Notes: generated by a model from the sequence alone, not told the origin. Shown: positions 22,966 to 31,034, counted from the stretch's first letter. The stretch: DNA of 39,697 nt from Lentilactobacillus sp. Marseille-Q4993 (GCF_951230165.1 NZ_CATNVB010000024.1:1-39697); one strand, 5' to 3'. Numbers and translations are program-made.

Positions 22966-23643
22966 TTATCTTACTTCTTTGATCAATAATTTAGCAACTG
23001 ACCGGGCTGAAAAAGGATTCTGCCCCGTAATAAAATGTCCATCTTGAACTGCATAATCCTTATATGCCCGCTTCTGTTTGAAATTAGCACCACGTTTTTC
23101 AGCTTCTGCTTTATTAAAAAATGGAACAACTGACTTTTTCCCAGCTAAAATTTCTTCGGCCTTTGTAAATCCCGTGATTGTCCGGCCATCTATCAAATAG
23201 TTGTCACTTTCATCTTTAATATTTAGTAAACCGGCAATTCCATGGCATACAGAGGTAACGTAGCCGTTCTGTTGATAGATAGCCAATGCAATTGACTGCA
23301 GTTGCTTATCATCTGGAAAATCCCACATCGTTCCATGGCCACCAGCATAGTAAATCGCAAAGTAATTGTCTGGATCAACCTCACTTGGGCTAAGGGTCTC
23401 AGTAAGCCCCCGCGTTTTAAAGTCATTGGTTTCATAAAACTCCATAATTGATTCATCAACATACTTCATACTGCGAGGATCTAAAGGAACAAAACCACCT
23501 TTAGGGCTAACATAATCAACAGCGATACCGACTTTTTGAAGTTCCTCAGCAAATTCAGTCGACTCTCCAAGCCAAAGACCAGTTGCATCATAGGTCCCAG
23601 CGTATCTAGTAACATTGGTTTCTACAATTAATACTTTTTTCAT
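22966..23643 (-). CDS. DJ-1/PfpI (class I glutamine amidotransferase-like) protein, Hsp31 type
   Basis: 225 residues. The nucleophile elbow is TSVCHGIAGLL (Cys133-His134), with an upstream conserved Glu in LGESTEF and the loop YYAGGHGTMWDFPDD. This matches the Hsp31/HchA-like subgroup, whose members act as glutathione-independent glyoxalases on methylglyoxal or as chaperones and deglycases. Its start overlaps the end of the ArsR-type gene by 4 nt (ATGA), so translation is coupled. With the SDR gene behind it, it forms an inducible reactive-carbonyl or electrophile response unit (inference). Confidence 0.88.
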   Translation of the reverse strand: MKKVLIVETNVTRYAGTYDATGLWLGESTEFAEELQKVGIAVDYVSPKGGFVPLDPRSMKYVDESIMEFYETNDFKTRGLTETLSPSEVDPDNYFAIYYAGGHGTMWDFPDDKQLQSIALAIYQQNGYVTSVCHGIAGLLNIKDESDNYLIDGRTITGFTKAEEILAGKKSVVPFFNKAEAEKRGANFKQKRAYKDYAVQDGHFITGQNPFSARSVAKLLIKEVR

Positions 23644-23978
23644 TCTCGGCCACGCTCTTTAATAATCGTCTTAACATTACTAATTAGGTCTTGTAACTGA
23701 TTGATTTTAGTCAAATCATGAGATAGATAGTAATAATTCTTGGTTCCATCACTTCGGCGCTGAATTAGTTTTGCTTGCATCAGGATTTTGATATGATGTG
23801 AAATTGCTGGTCGTGATAACTTAGTAGCATCAGTTAAATCAACAACTCTTAATCCTTCAACTCCATTTTCTGCCGCCATCAATTCGATCAAAATCGCTTG
23901 CCGTTTTTCATCCCCTAAAGCGACTAAAAAGTCGCTCAGTCCTGTTAATTGCTTTTGAATTCCGCTTAAATCTTGCAT
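23640..23978 (-). CDS. ArsR family transcriptional regulator
   Basis: 112 residues with the ArsR winged helix: FLVALGDEKRQAILIELM, RVVDLTDATKLSRPAISHHIKILMQAKLIQRRSDGTKNYYYL. No Cys metal-binding motif is present, so it senses something other than a thiolate-bound metal. It is the first gene of the operon with the DJ-1 and SDR genes. Its promoter contains a palindrome that covers the -10 side, which supports autorepression. The ribosome binding site is AAAGGAAAAA. Confidence 0.88.
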   Translation of the reverse strand: MQDLSGIQKQLTGLSDFLVALGDEKRQAILIELMAAENGVEGLRVVDLTDATKLSRPAISHHIKILMQAKLIQRRSDGTKNYYYLSHDLTKINQLQDLISNVKTIIKERGRE

Positions 23979-23992
23979 AGTAATTTTTCCTT

Positions 23993-24040
23993 TGGTTTAA
24001 TATTTTAAACCATTAAACCATTGATCTTTATACTTGTCAA
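23993..24040 (-). promoter_or_regulatory. promoter and operator of the arsR-type operon
   Basis: Minus strand: TTGACA (24040-24035), 17-nt spacer, TTTAAT (24017-24012). The operator TGGTTTAATATTTTAAACCA (23993-24012) is an 8-bp inverted repeat with a 4-bp centre directly after the -10. A further half-site, TTAAACCA, lies at 24013-24020, so two overlapping sites are present. The position fits repression by the ArsR-type product. Confidence 0.75.
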
Positions 24041-24150
24041 ATAATTTAGCATTCGTCTGTTGAAATACAGACCACTACTAATCCTCACTTTAGTGAACAT
24101 TTATCAAATCAAAAGATAAGGTCAGTGTTGTAACATATTTTTGATTCAAC

Positions 24151-24203
24151 AAAAAAACTGAGACGCCCCTTCCAGATAATTTGGAAAAGGCGTCTCAATT
24201 TAT
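24151..24203 (-). terminator. terminator after the second DHA2 exporter gene
   Basis: Stem GAGACGCC (24160-24167) with GGCGTCTC (24189-24196), an inner TTCC/GGAA stem, then TTTTTTT on the minus strand (24157-24151). Confidence 0.85.
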
Positions 24204-24231
24204 TTATAAACAGTTTGTTTAAGTATTAAAA

Positions 24232-25683
24232 TCACTTAATAACTTCTTTATTAGGATCCCTAAAATTAACAATCATAACCGTTATCAGCAAGATTACCGA
24301 AATCGTGAAAACAGCATGAAGTGAATTAAGGACGATTCCATTAACAGCTGCTCTATCAGCAACGTGAGCCGTACTATTTGAACTGATCACGTTATTGATT
24401 TCTGAGAACGGAATCCCGTGTAATTGCAATTGAATTACGATGTTAAGCACCGCACCGTAGACGCCGGTCATCACAGTCTGACCTAATGCTCTTCCAAGCG
24501 TTAAAATAGCTGATGCCGTTCCAACCAAATCGTCACTAACCAAATGCTGACTAAGAACTGTGTTCATACTAATAATAATTCCAAGCCCGGCTCCGTTGAC
24601 TGCCGAAATAATATAGAATATCCAGACTGGAAAGTGAATTCCAGCAAACACAAGGAGTAAGTAAAACACTAGCTGAACTCCCATTACGGACAAAGCAATC
24701 ATCTTCGGTACGAGTTTGGCAATCAAAGTTCCAACAAAAAAAGATGAAATTAGCCACATAATCGAACTCGAAGTAACCACCATTCCCGCTCCGGTTGCCG
24801 GAATTCGATAAATCGACTGTAACCAAATCGGTAAGTATACTTGAAACCCGATTAGAACCCCACTCAAAATTGTCACCGTGATAATCTGGACGTTAAACGT
24901 CTGGTTTTTGAAAATTGTCATCGGAATCAACGGGTCAGAAAATCTACCCTCTTGTCTGATGAACAACCAAAAACTAATTGCCGCCATTACCAGCAAACTA
25001 ACGGTTACAACAACGTTTGCCGTAATGTTCTGAACTGCAAGCAAAACGCCAATTAAGCCAATCGATAACCAGGTAATCCCAAGCCAGTCGATCTTCATCA
25101 TTTTCCTGTCGGTATTTTGTTCCTGATAACCAATCAAAATAACAACAAACACAATCAATCCCAGTGGTACGTTCACAAAGAACACCCAGTGCCAGGAAAG
25201 GTTATCCACCAAGAAGCCACCCAATAATGGTCCAATCAGTGCAGAAAGCCCCCAAGCCGTGTTATTGAATGCCATGATTCGAGCCCGTTCTTCAAAGCTG
25301 TAGTAGTCAGCAATGATCGTAAACGTCAACGGCATAACTGCCCCTGCTCCGATTCCCTGTAATGCCCTAGACATAATCAAAAAGATTATTGATGGGGATA
25401 AACCACTCAGCAGTGAACCAAGTGAAAACACAATAACTCCAAATTGAAAGACTTTTTTACGTCCCAAAGTATCAGCTAACTTTCCATAGATTGGAGTCGT
25501 TATTGCAGTCGTTAATAAGTAAGCACTCATTATCCAGCTCTGAAAGGCCAAACCATGGAGTTCACTTATAATTGAAGGTAATGCCGTAGTAACGATTGTT
25601 ACCTCAACTGAGGTCATGAACGTCGCGATAAACACCGCCAACATCACCAATCCACGGTTTTTACCCTTTTTTCCAGATTCCAT
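24232..25683 (-). CDS. MFS drug exporter, DHA2 (EmrB/QacA, 14-helix) family
   Basis: 483 residues with the complete DHA2 pattern: TSVEVTIVTTALPSIISELHG (motif D1), YGKLADTLGRKKVFQFG (motif A), MSRALQGIGAGAVMPLTFTI (motif B), and NNTAWGLSALIGPLLGGFLVDNLSWHWVFFVNVPLG (motif C and signature). It exports lipophilic or cationic compounds using the proton gradient. No regulator gene is adjacent. The promoter is TTGGCA-17-TACAAT, and GGAAGGGATG is the ribosome binding site. Confidence 0.92.
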   Translation of the reverse strand: MESGKKGKNRGLVMLAVFIATFMTSVEVTIVTTALPSIISELHGLAFQSWIMSAYLLTTAITTPIYGKLADTLGRKKVFQFGVIVFSLGSLLSGLSPSIIFLIMSRALQGIGAGAVMPLTFTIIADYYSFEERARIMAFNNTAWGLSALIGPLLGGFLVDNLSWHWVFFVNVPLGLIVFVVILIGYQEQNTDRKMMKIDWLGITWLSIGLIGVLLAVQNITANVVVTVSLLVMAAISFWLFIRQEGRFSDPLIPMTIFKNQTFNVQIITVTILSGVLIGFQVYLPIWLQSIYRIPATGAGMVVTSSSIMWLISSFFVGTLIAKLVPKMIALSVMGVQLVFYLLLVFAGIHFPVWIFYIISAVNGAGLGIIISMNTVLSQHLVSDDLVGTASAILTLGRALGQTVMTGVYGAVLNIVIQLQLHGIPFSEINNVISSNSTAHVADRAAVNGIVLNSLHAVFTISVILLITVMIVNFRDPNKEVIK

Positions 25684-25719
25684 TTTGACATCCCTTCCAC
25701 AAATTAATCACAAGAATAT

Positions 25720-25748
25720 ATTGTACGCCATTCATTCTAAGATGCCAA
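25720..25748 (-). promoter_or_regulatory. promoter of the second DHA2 exporter gene
   Basis: TTGGCA (25748-25743), 17-nt spacer, TACAAT (25725-25720) on the minus strand. The -35 lies just after the LOG-family stop codon. Confidence 0.6.
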
Positions 25749-25753
25749 TCTAA

Positions 25754-26319
25754 CTAATACGTCCGAATATCCGGAGCCTGATAGTTCTCCATAAACTGTT
25801 TGATTTCCTCCAGAGAATCAGAAAAGAGGAGCTTGTTTCGGTCATCCCTGGTCAAAAATTCCTTTTCGGTCATTTGATCAAACATTGTCTGGAGGGGATC
25901 ATAGTATCCGTCTACATTCAATAAAGCACTTGGGGTTGAATTGTCACCAATTCTAGCCCATGAAAAAGCCTGGCTTATCTCTTCAAGGGTCCCGGGTCCT
26001 CCGGGCAGAGCGATACACCCATCAGACTCAGTCATCATCATTTTCTTTCTAACGTCCATATTTTCAACAATTTTCAGATCTGTAATCCATTCAAGAGCTG
26101 CCCCACGGTCGAACAGCTCCTTAGGCATAATTCCGTGAACTACCCCACCAGCGTTGATGACTGACCGACCAAGTAATCCCATCAAGCCAACCCCACCGCC
26201 ACCATAGACTAATTCATAGTCATTGGCTACCAACCACTGAGCTAATTCAATCGTGGCATCTTTATACTCTTGACGATTCCCAGTTGACGCCCCGCAATAG
26301 ACTGCAATTTTTTAATCAT
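25754..26319 (-). pseudogene. LOG family protein (TIGR00730), frameshifted at codon 4
   Basis: The body is a clear Lonely Guy / lysine decarboxylase-like protein: ELVYGGGGVGLMGLLGR, then AALEWITDLKIVENMDVRKKMM, then CIALPGGPGTLEEISQAFSWARIG with the PGGxGTxxE signature. The real N-terminus, IAVYCGASTGNRQEYKD, continues upstream of the longest open frame but meets a TAA. ATG 26319-26317 sits behind GAGGAGAAA and is one base out of frame with it. One more A in the A6 run (26308-26313 on the plus strand as T6) would give MIKKIAVYCGAS and about 188 residues, the normal LOG length. Family members hydrolyse nucleoside 5'-monophosphates to ribose phosphate and base. Confidence 0.78.
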
Positions 26320-26376
26320 TATGCATTTCTCCTCTATAATTAAAGCTATAGTTAATAATATCACGGAGGAAAACTA

Positions 26377-26697
26377 ATGGATATCAACGAACACATGAAC
26401 TGGCTAATCAAATTTTACGAAAAGAGAAATTGGTATCATTACGCCCCACCAATCAGGCTCAACTACCTAACGGAGGAGGTTGGTGAGTTATCAAGAGCCA
26501 TTCGGGCAATTGAATTTGGACGCGACCACCCTGGCGAACGCGAACAAACAACTAAGGAAAAACAAGCCAACTTGATTGAAGAACTTGCGGATGTGATTGA
26601 CCAGACTCTGATTATTTGTTCAAAGTATCACATCGACCCCAATGTGCTATTCGAAGCAAGTGAAAAGAAACTTAAGGCCCGTTTTCACGAAGAATAA
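26377..26697 (+). CDS. MazG-like nucleotide pyrophosphohydrolase
   Basis: 106 residues, all-alpha. YLTEEVGELSRAIRAIEFGR (Glu33, Glu34, Glu37) and IEELADVIDQTLIIC (Glu68, Glu69, Asp72, Asp75) supply the EExxE...ExxD magnesium site of the MazG / all-alpha NTP-PPase superfamily. It probably hydrolyses a non-canonical or surplus nucleoside triphosphate. The start follows CGGAGGAAAAC. It is divergent from the LOG-family gene, another nucleotide-acting gene, with a 57-nt spacer, so the two may share a regulatory region. Confidence 0.8.
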   Translation: MDINEHMNWLIKFYEKRNWYHYAPPIRLNYLTEEVGELSRAIRAIEFGRDHPGEREQTTKEKQANLIEELADVIDQTLIICSKYHIDPNVLFEASEKKLKARFHEE

Positions 26698-26784
26698 TCA
26701 TTACAATCCTGTTAACTATAATAAACGGAGACTTTTCAGGATAAGATTGTGAAAATATCTCAACTCAAATGCTAAACCAATTTT

Positions 26785-26813
26785 TTATCATTAGCCGTTC
26801 TTTCTGATACAAT
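26785..26813 (+). promoter_or_regulatory. promoter of the baeRF-like gene
   Basis: TTATCA (26785-26790), 17-nt spacer, TACAAT (26808-26813) with a TG upstream that makes an extended -10. Confidence 0.55.
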
Positions 26814-26843
26814 CGAGGTATAGAAAATAAAGGAGTGAAGTAT

Positions 26844-27902
26844 ATGGCAACACTAGTAGAATTAAATCAAGTTCCTTCGGTCTTAAAAAATGAAAACGAT
26901 ATCATTACTTTGAGCGTTAACTTAGATAAACTGAGACAACAAGATAAGAGCGAAAAAATCGCCTTGAAGAATTCGTTACTTGATATCAATCGTTATTGCA
27001 AAGCTCATAATTTTAATGACGCAGATCAAATTGAACGCGATATCAATAGTTTGCTCGATCAAAATCTCCCTTATTCAGGAATCTCGATATTCATCCAAAT
27101 TGGTGATGACAAACTATATTGTCTCCCACGGACAAGTGTATCTGAAACTAAAGCAACGATTGGTTATGCACCCGACCTCATTTCCATCCTTGGCGAGCAA
27201 CCAAATCAGACCTACTACCTTGTTGCCCTAGATGGTGAAAGTTTCAGCCTATTCACAGTCAAGGACAAGAGCGTGAAGAAGATTGAACTTCCAAAAGACG
27301 CCCCTACTGACATGATAGAAACTCTGGGCTCAGAAAAACGCGGTGGTGAAACAAACTACAGCTCGAACGGTGAAGCTGCCAACTATCATGGTCATAATGA
27401 AACAAGTAAGGAAAAACAAATTGATCAGGAACGTTACTATCGTGAAATCATCAACTATTTAGTCACTAACGCTGGAACCAAAGAAGCCATTATTTTAATG
27501 GGTTTAAAGCAAAACATTTCGCTGTTCAAACGACTAAACGATAAACTAAAAATTTCTGATATTGAAATCTCAAAATCACCAACTAACCTGACTGATTCAA
27601 AAATCGTTAGTGAGGCAGAAACGACTATTTCGGAAGCAGAGAGTCAAAACGTTGAAAACCAATTGATCAAAGATAATGGCAAACCACTCGTAACCGATTT
27701 ATCAAGCATTAATGATTTAATTACTAGTGGTACTCTAAACCAACTTATCGTCAACGTTGAGCGAATCGTTGTTGAAGGTGATAAGGACCTTTACGATGAT
27801 ATAAATCAACTAATGACAAACGCTTTAAGAATAAAAGCTAACATTATCGTCCTCAAAAAAGATGACCCTCGAATTGGGTTGATAGCGGCAAAAAGTTATT
27901 AA
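26844..27902 (+). CDS. bacterial archaeo-eukaryotic release-factor-like protein (baeRF3 type)
   Basis: 352 residues from ATG 26844, behind AAGGAGTG; an in-frame GTG 9 nt upstream falls inside that site. The N-terminal part (about 1-115) is alpha/beta. YYLVALDGESFSLFTVKDKSVKKIELP (about 130-158) and the Gly/His-rich YHGHNETSKEKQIDQERYYREIINYL match the eRF1-domain-2-like fold of baeRF family 3 proteins. The C-terminal domain follows. No GGQ motif is present, so peptide release by the classical mechanism is unlikely. Relatives are suspected to act in ribosome rescue or stress. Stand-alone gene with its own promoter and terminator. Confidence 0.7.
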   Translation: MATLVELNQVPSVLKNENDIITLSVNLDKLRQQDKSEKIALKNSLLDINRYCKAHNFNDADQIERDINSLLDQNLPYSGISIFIQIGDDKLYCLPRTSVSETKATIGYAPDLISILGEQPNQTYYLVALDGESFSLFTVKDKSVKKIELPKDAPTDMIETLGSEKRGGETNYSSNGEAANYHGHNETSKEKQIDQERYYREIINYLVTNAGTKEAIILMGLKQNISLFKRLNDKLKISDIEISKSPTNLTDSKIVSEAETTISEAESQNVENQLIKDNGKPLVTDLSSINDLITSGTLNQLIVNVERIVVEGDKDLYDDINQLMTNALRIKANIIVLKKDDPRIGLIAAKSY

Positions 27903-27908
27903 ATGTAA

Positions 27909-27943
27909 ATGGCCTGAATATCATATGATTTTCAGGCCTTTTA
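27909..27943 (+). terminator. terminator after the baeRF-like gene
   Basis: Stem GGCCTGAA (27911-27918) with TTCAGGCC (27931-27938), followed by TTTTATT. Confidence 0.75.
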
Positions 27944-28417
27944 TTAGTGTTTAAATTGACTGTTCTTAATTACTTTAACATTCGGATTAACGTAGTAATA
28001 ATATTGAGTCATCGTTGGATCATAAATTGACTGCTGACCAAAAACATCAAAGGCGTGGTATATTTTCTTCTTCTCGCCTGGCTTTACTATCACGGCTTTA
28101 TGCGGGAAGACCACGCTTGATTTATTTTTGGGAAAGTCCTTTCGGTAATACTTAATATTCTTGAACTCAAACTTGATTGTTTTGTTAGAGTTGTTCTTTA
28201 TCGTCATATTCCGATAAACCCTAACATATACACTAGGTGACTTTTTGGCATCGTAATGCCAAGCCCCGTTTAATTGAACTTTTTTTCGTTGAATCGCAGA
28301 AATCTGGTTGTAGTTATGAATTTTAGTTACCTTTGCTTGAGCGGTCCACCCAAATGCCTGACTGGAAACCACGACCGTTAAAGCCGCAAGAGATAACTTT
28401 TTAATATTGTATTTCAT
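27944..28417 (-). CDS. secreted protein, function unknown
   Basis: 157 residues with a Sec signal peptide (MKYNIKKLSLAAL core, probable cleavage after TAQA at residue 28). The mature ~129 residues are basic and beta-rich. The stretch VRVYRNMTIKNNSNKTIKFEFKNIKYYRKDF, then VIVKPGEKKKIYHAFDV, reads like an immunoglobulin-like or DUF4352-like sandwich in which 'NNSNKTI' precedes a strand. No anchor is present. The family is not recognised beyond this. It probably shares the exported small-protein style of the genes at 494 and 4131. The start lies near the divergent promoter of the SMR gene. Confidence 0.65.
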   Translation of the reverse strand: MKYNIKKLSLAALTVVVSSQAFGWTAQAKVTKIHNYNQISAIQRKKVQLNGAWHYDAKKSPSVYVRVYRNMTIKNNSNKTIKFEFKNIKYYRKDFPKNKSSVVFPHKAVIVKPGEKKKIYHAFDVFGQQSIYDPTMTQYYYYVNPNVKVIKNSQFKH

Positions 28418-28513
28418 ACTAGGATATTAACAACAAAGGGTCTCTACTTCAACCTTTTTAAGGAAACGTAAAACTGTAGTAACACTCCCTTAACATGTAG
28501 TAATGCGCAAAAA

Positions 28514-28542
28514 TTGACTACATCCTTTTTTTCAGTTATGCT
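28514..28542 (+). promoter_or_regulatory. promoter of the SMR exporter gene
   Basis: TTGACT (28514-28519), 17-nt spacer, TATGCT (28537-28542). Transcription would start near 28550, leaving a leader of about 105 nt before the start codon. Confidence 0.6.
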
Positions 28543-28549
28543 TAATTGT

Positions 28550-28645
28550 AATTTAAAGCTATTCGCCACCGGGCGACTGAACTTGGTTCGCAGCAATTCT
28601 CATTAGGTCTTAGAAGAGAATTGTGGGCGGCCATTTTTTTATGGA
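28550..28645 (+). promoter_or_regulatory. structured leader of the SMR (Gdx/SugE) gene, possible guanidine-type riboswitch
   Basis: The ~100-nt leader contains a short hairpin TCGCC-ACCG-GGCGA near 28562-28576, then a strong 9-10-bp stem GCAATTCTC with GAGAATTGT around 28591-28624, and then GGGCGGCCATTTTTTT shortly before the ribosome binding site. Gdx/SugE genes are commonly controlled by guanidine riboswitches. The sequence does not obviously match the class I, II or III consensus that I can recall, and class IV could not be judged. Structured leader: fairly sure; ligand: open. Confidence 0.4.
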
Positions 28646-28655
28646 GGAAATTATT

Positions 28656-28976
28656 ATGGTATGGATTCATTTAATTATTGCTGGTCTATTCGAAGTTTTT
28701 TGGGCAACGATGATGAAACTTAGTCATGGTTTTTCAAAATTGGACTATTCAATCGCTACCGTTGTTGGAATGTTTCTAAGTTTTTATTTCTTAGCAAAAG
28801 CTACTAAGCAAATGCCACTGAGTCTGGCATACCCCATTTGGACTGGAATTGGAGCCTTAGGGGCAATTCTTGTAGGAGCAATCTTTTTTAAAGACTCCCT
28901 ATCACCACTTACTTGGGTATTTGTCGCGTTTCTACTAATTGGTTTAATCGGTATCAAGATGACTAGTGGCCATTAA
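28656..28976 (+). CDS. gdx: SMR family exporter, Gdx/SugE (guanidinium exporter) type
   Basis: 106 residues, four membrane helices. The invariant Glu is in AGLFEVFWATMMKLSHGFSKL, near residue 12. The string MPLSLAYPIWTGIGALGAILVGAIFF matches SugE closely, including the HGFS and IWTGIGA blocks that mark the Gdx branch rather than the EmrE drug branch. Gdx proteins exchange guanidinium for protons as antiparallel dimers. The ATG at 28656 with GGAGG at 28643-28647 is chosen; further upstream starts lie in the leader. Single gene with no partner SMR. Confidence 0.88.
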   Translation: MVWIHLIIAGLFEVFWATMMKLSHGFSKLDYSIATVVGMFLSFYFLAKATKQMPLSLAYPIWTGIGALGAILVGAIFFKDSLSPLTWVFVAFLLIGLIGIKMTSGH

Positions 28977-29038
28977 GCCTTTCATTTTAATTTAACTTTG
29001 CGTATAATTGTTTTTTCAGTTTTATAAGGAGATAGGCA

Positions 29039-29560
29039 ATGAAAACCAAAGTTAGAAAATGCAATATTGATGACGTTCACGATTTGATCGACGTTGCGGT
29101 TACCACGTTTGTTGAGACGTTTCTACCTAAAAACAGTCAGCGTAACATTGATAAGTACGTTCGAACTGCATTTTCAACATCCCAAATAATGGATGAAATG
29201 TACAATCCCCACTCTCAATTCTTTCTCATTTATTATGATGAAAAGATTGCAGGTTATATGAAAATCAACACTGGCGCCGCTCAGACTGAACCCCACGGTA
29301 ATAAAGCGATTGAAATTCAACGGTTATATATTCTAGATAAATTCAAGCGAATGGGACTCGGTTCAGATTTGATGAGTAAGGCTATTGCCATTGCGAAGAA
29401 CACCCATAAAGATGAGATTTGGCTTGGTGTTTGGGAGCATAATCAAACCGCTCAGGATTTTTACACCACTTTTGGGTTCGCGCATACGGGCGATCACCCA
29501 TTTAAGATTGGTACCGACGTTCAGCACGATTGGATTATGACAAAATCAATCGCGTCATAA
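29039..29560 (+). CDS. GNAT family acetyltransferase, PaiA-like
   Basis: 173 residues. The acetyl-CoA loop IQRLYILDKFKRMGLGSDLMSKAIAIA (RxxGLG) and WLGVWEHNQTAQDFYTTFGFAHTGDHPFKIGTDVQHDWIM fit the PaiA / spermidine acetyltransferase-like group. The GVWE-N-A-FY-GF and the end 'D-Q-D-x-x-M' are conserved there. PaiA in Bacillus acetylates polyamines; here the substrate is inferred only. The start follows AAGGAGATAGGC. It lies between the Gdx exporter and an MFS exporter, both on the same strand, with no terminator seen before it. Confidence 0.82.
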   Translation: MKTKVRKCNIDDVHDLIDVAVTTFVETFLPKNSQRNIDKYVRTAFSTSQIMDEMYNPHSQFFLIYYDEKIAGYMKINTGAAQTEPHGNKAIEIQRLYILDKFKRMGLGSDLMSKAIAIAKNTHKDEIWLGVWEHNQTAQDFYTTFGFAHTGDHPFKIGTDVQHDWIMTKSIAS

Positions 29561-29725
29561 AGTTAAAATGATCAGACCTGGATATCACTAGACTCACAAG
29601 CAAGAACACAACGTTGTTTACTTAACAATACGCTGTGTTTTTATTTTACTTACTTATTCTGAAACCGTTTTAGTTGGTTGATTATTATTTTCATGTCATA
29701 ATTAAACAATGATAAGGAGAATAGT

Positions 29726-30982
29726 ATGAAAACAATAACCCCCACCAAAAATTGGCGGCCAAATATCTACCTTTTCTTGTCTAGCCAATTCATAACTGGA
29801 ATTACTAGTATGGTTGTCCAGTACGCCATTATCTGGTACCTAACAAAAGAGACTGGATCTGCAACGGTTCTCAGCATTGCAACATTATTAGGAATGTTAC
29901 CAATGGCTGTCCTTAGTCCATTTGTCGGTCCACTCGTGGACCGTTGGAATAAAAAAGCGCTTTTGATTGTACCTGATATCGTTGCGGCATTATTTGCCAT
30001 TATTCTATCAATTTCTGGAACTTTGTCGACTCATTTCCCACTGTGGCTAGTATTCATTTCTCTATTTGTGCGGTCAGTGGCCCAAACGTTTCAACTACCA
30101 ACGATTCAGTCAATTATTCCCACGATGGTGCCAGAAAAAGAACTCACTAAAATCAACGGTCAACTAGGGATTGTCCAGTCAGCCAACATGATAATCGCCC
30201 CTGCTCTTGGTGCGTTCCTTTTTTCTCTGGTCCACATCAATATCCTTATTTTACTGGATGTTGTCGGGGCAATTTTAGGAATGCTGATTTTGTTTGGGGT
30301 TTCAATTCCAAATAATAAGAAACCAACTGAAAAGCTAAATATTCTTGGCGATACAAAATTAGGTTTAAAACTCCTTGTTGGCAACCGTGGACTTTGGATA
30401 CTAACAATTATCGGGGCCGTGTTTACCATGATCCTAATGCCCGCTGTCAGCATGTACCCATTGATGACAATGCAATATTTTCACGGTACGGTAGCCCAAG
30501 CCGGTCTAATTGAAGTCGTTTACTCCGTCGGAATGCTAGTCGGTGGAGCAATTATTGGGGTATTTGGAAAGTGGCGAGACCGGATGATCCCAGTTCTCTG
30601 GTCATACCTCGTAATGGGAATTAGTTTTCTATTCAGTGGGTTAATTCCTGGCAATAAAGCTGGCTTTATCTATTTTATTGGGTTGAATATTCTTGGAGGA
30701 CTAGCCACCCCTTTTTTCAATACCCTAATGATGGCAATGATGCAACAATCATTTCCGCCAGAGCAACTAGGCCGGGTATTAGGGATTTTTAACTCCATTT
30801 TGTATATTACTGGCCCGCTTGGCTTGATTTTTGCTGGCCCGCTTGCGGATATGATTGGAGTTGAAAAACTGTTTGTACTGGCTGGAATTGGTACCCTAGT
30901 TTGTGGAGCCGCTAATTGGTTAATTCCAAGAGCAAGAAAATACGATATCGAACTGATGAATCGAAGAAACACAGAAGAATAA
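29726..30982 (+). CDS. MFS transporter, drug/macrolide efflux type (2.A.1.21-like)
   Basis: 418 residues with 12 membrane helices. Helix 1 NIYLFLSSQFITGITSMVVQYAIIWYLTKETGSA, motif A SPFVGPLVDRWNKKALLIVPD, and LTKINGQLGIVQSANMIIAPALGAFLF are the typical macrolide-efflux-like blocks. The Gly-rich central loop and ATPFFNTLMMAMMQQSFPPEQLGRVLGIFNSI also fit. It pumps a hydrophobic toxin out using protons. The start follows AAGGAGAA. It has no adjacent regulator and is closed by a bidirectional terminator. Confidence 0.87.
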   Translation: MKTITPTKNWRPNIYLFLSSQFITGITSMVVQYAIIWYLTKETGSATVLSIATLLGMLPMAVLSPFVGPLVDRWNKKALLIVPDIVAALFAIILSISGTLSTHFPLWLVFISLFVRSVAQTFQLPTIQSIIPTMVPEKELTKINGQLGIVQSANMIIAPALGAFLFSLVHINILILLDVVGAILGMLILFGVSIPNNKKPTEKLNILGDTKLGLKLLVGNRGLWILTIIGAVFTMILMPAVSMYPLMTMQYFHGTVAQAGLIEVVYSVGMLVGGAIIGVFGKWRDRMIPVLWSYLVMGISFLFSGLIPGNKAGFIYFIGLNILGGLATPFFNTLMMAMMQQSFPPEQLGRVLGIFNSILYITGPLGLIFAGPLADMIGVEKLFVLAGIGTLVCGAANWLIPRARKYDIELMNRRNTEE

Positions 30983-30988
30983 TTAGTC

Positions 30989-31028
30989 AAAAAAGACACC
31001 TCCTGCTTTTACACAGTTGGTGTCTTTT
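30989..31028. terminator. bidirectional terminator between the MFS and L,D-transpeptidase genes
   Basis: Stem AAAAAAGACACC with GGTGTCTTTT, flanked by A and T runs, between convergent genes. Confidence 0.8.
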
Positions 31029-31034
31029 GTAAAT

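Noticed and set aside
26233-26233. TTG at this position as the start of the LOG-family protein
   Set aside because: It would cut off the conserved IAVYCGAS strand and has no ribosome binding site. The frameshift reading explains the upstream sequence better.
20725-30982. Exporters at 20725 and 29726 as a recent duplication
   Set aside because: They share family motifs and size, but their sequences differ through most of their length. They are only the same transporter class.
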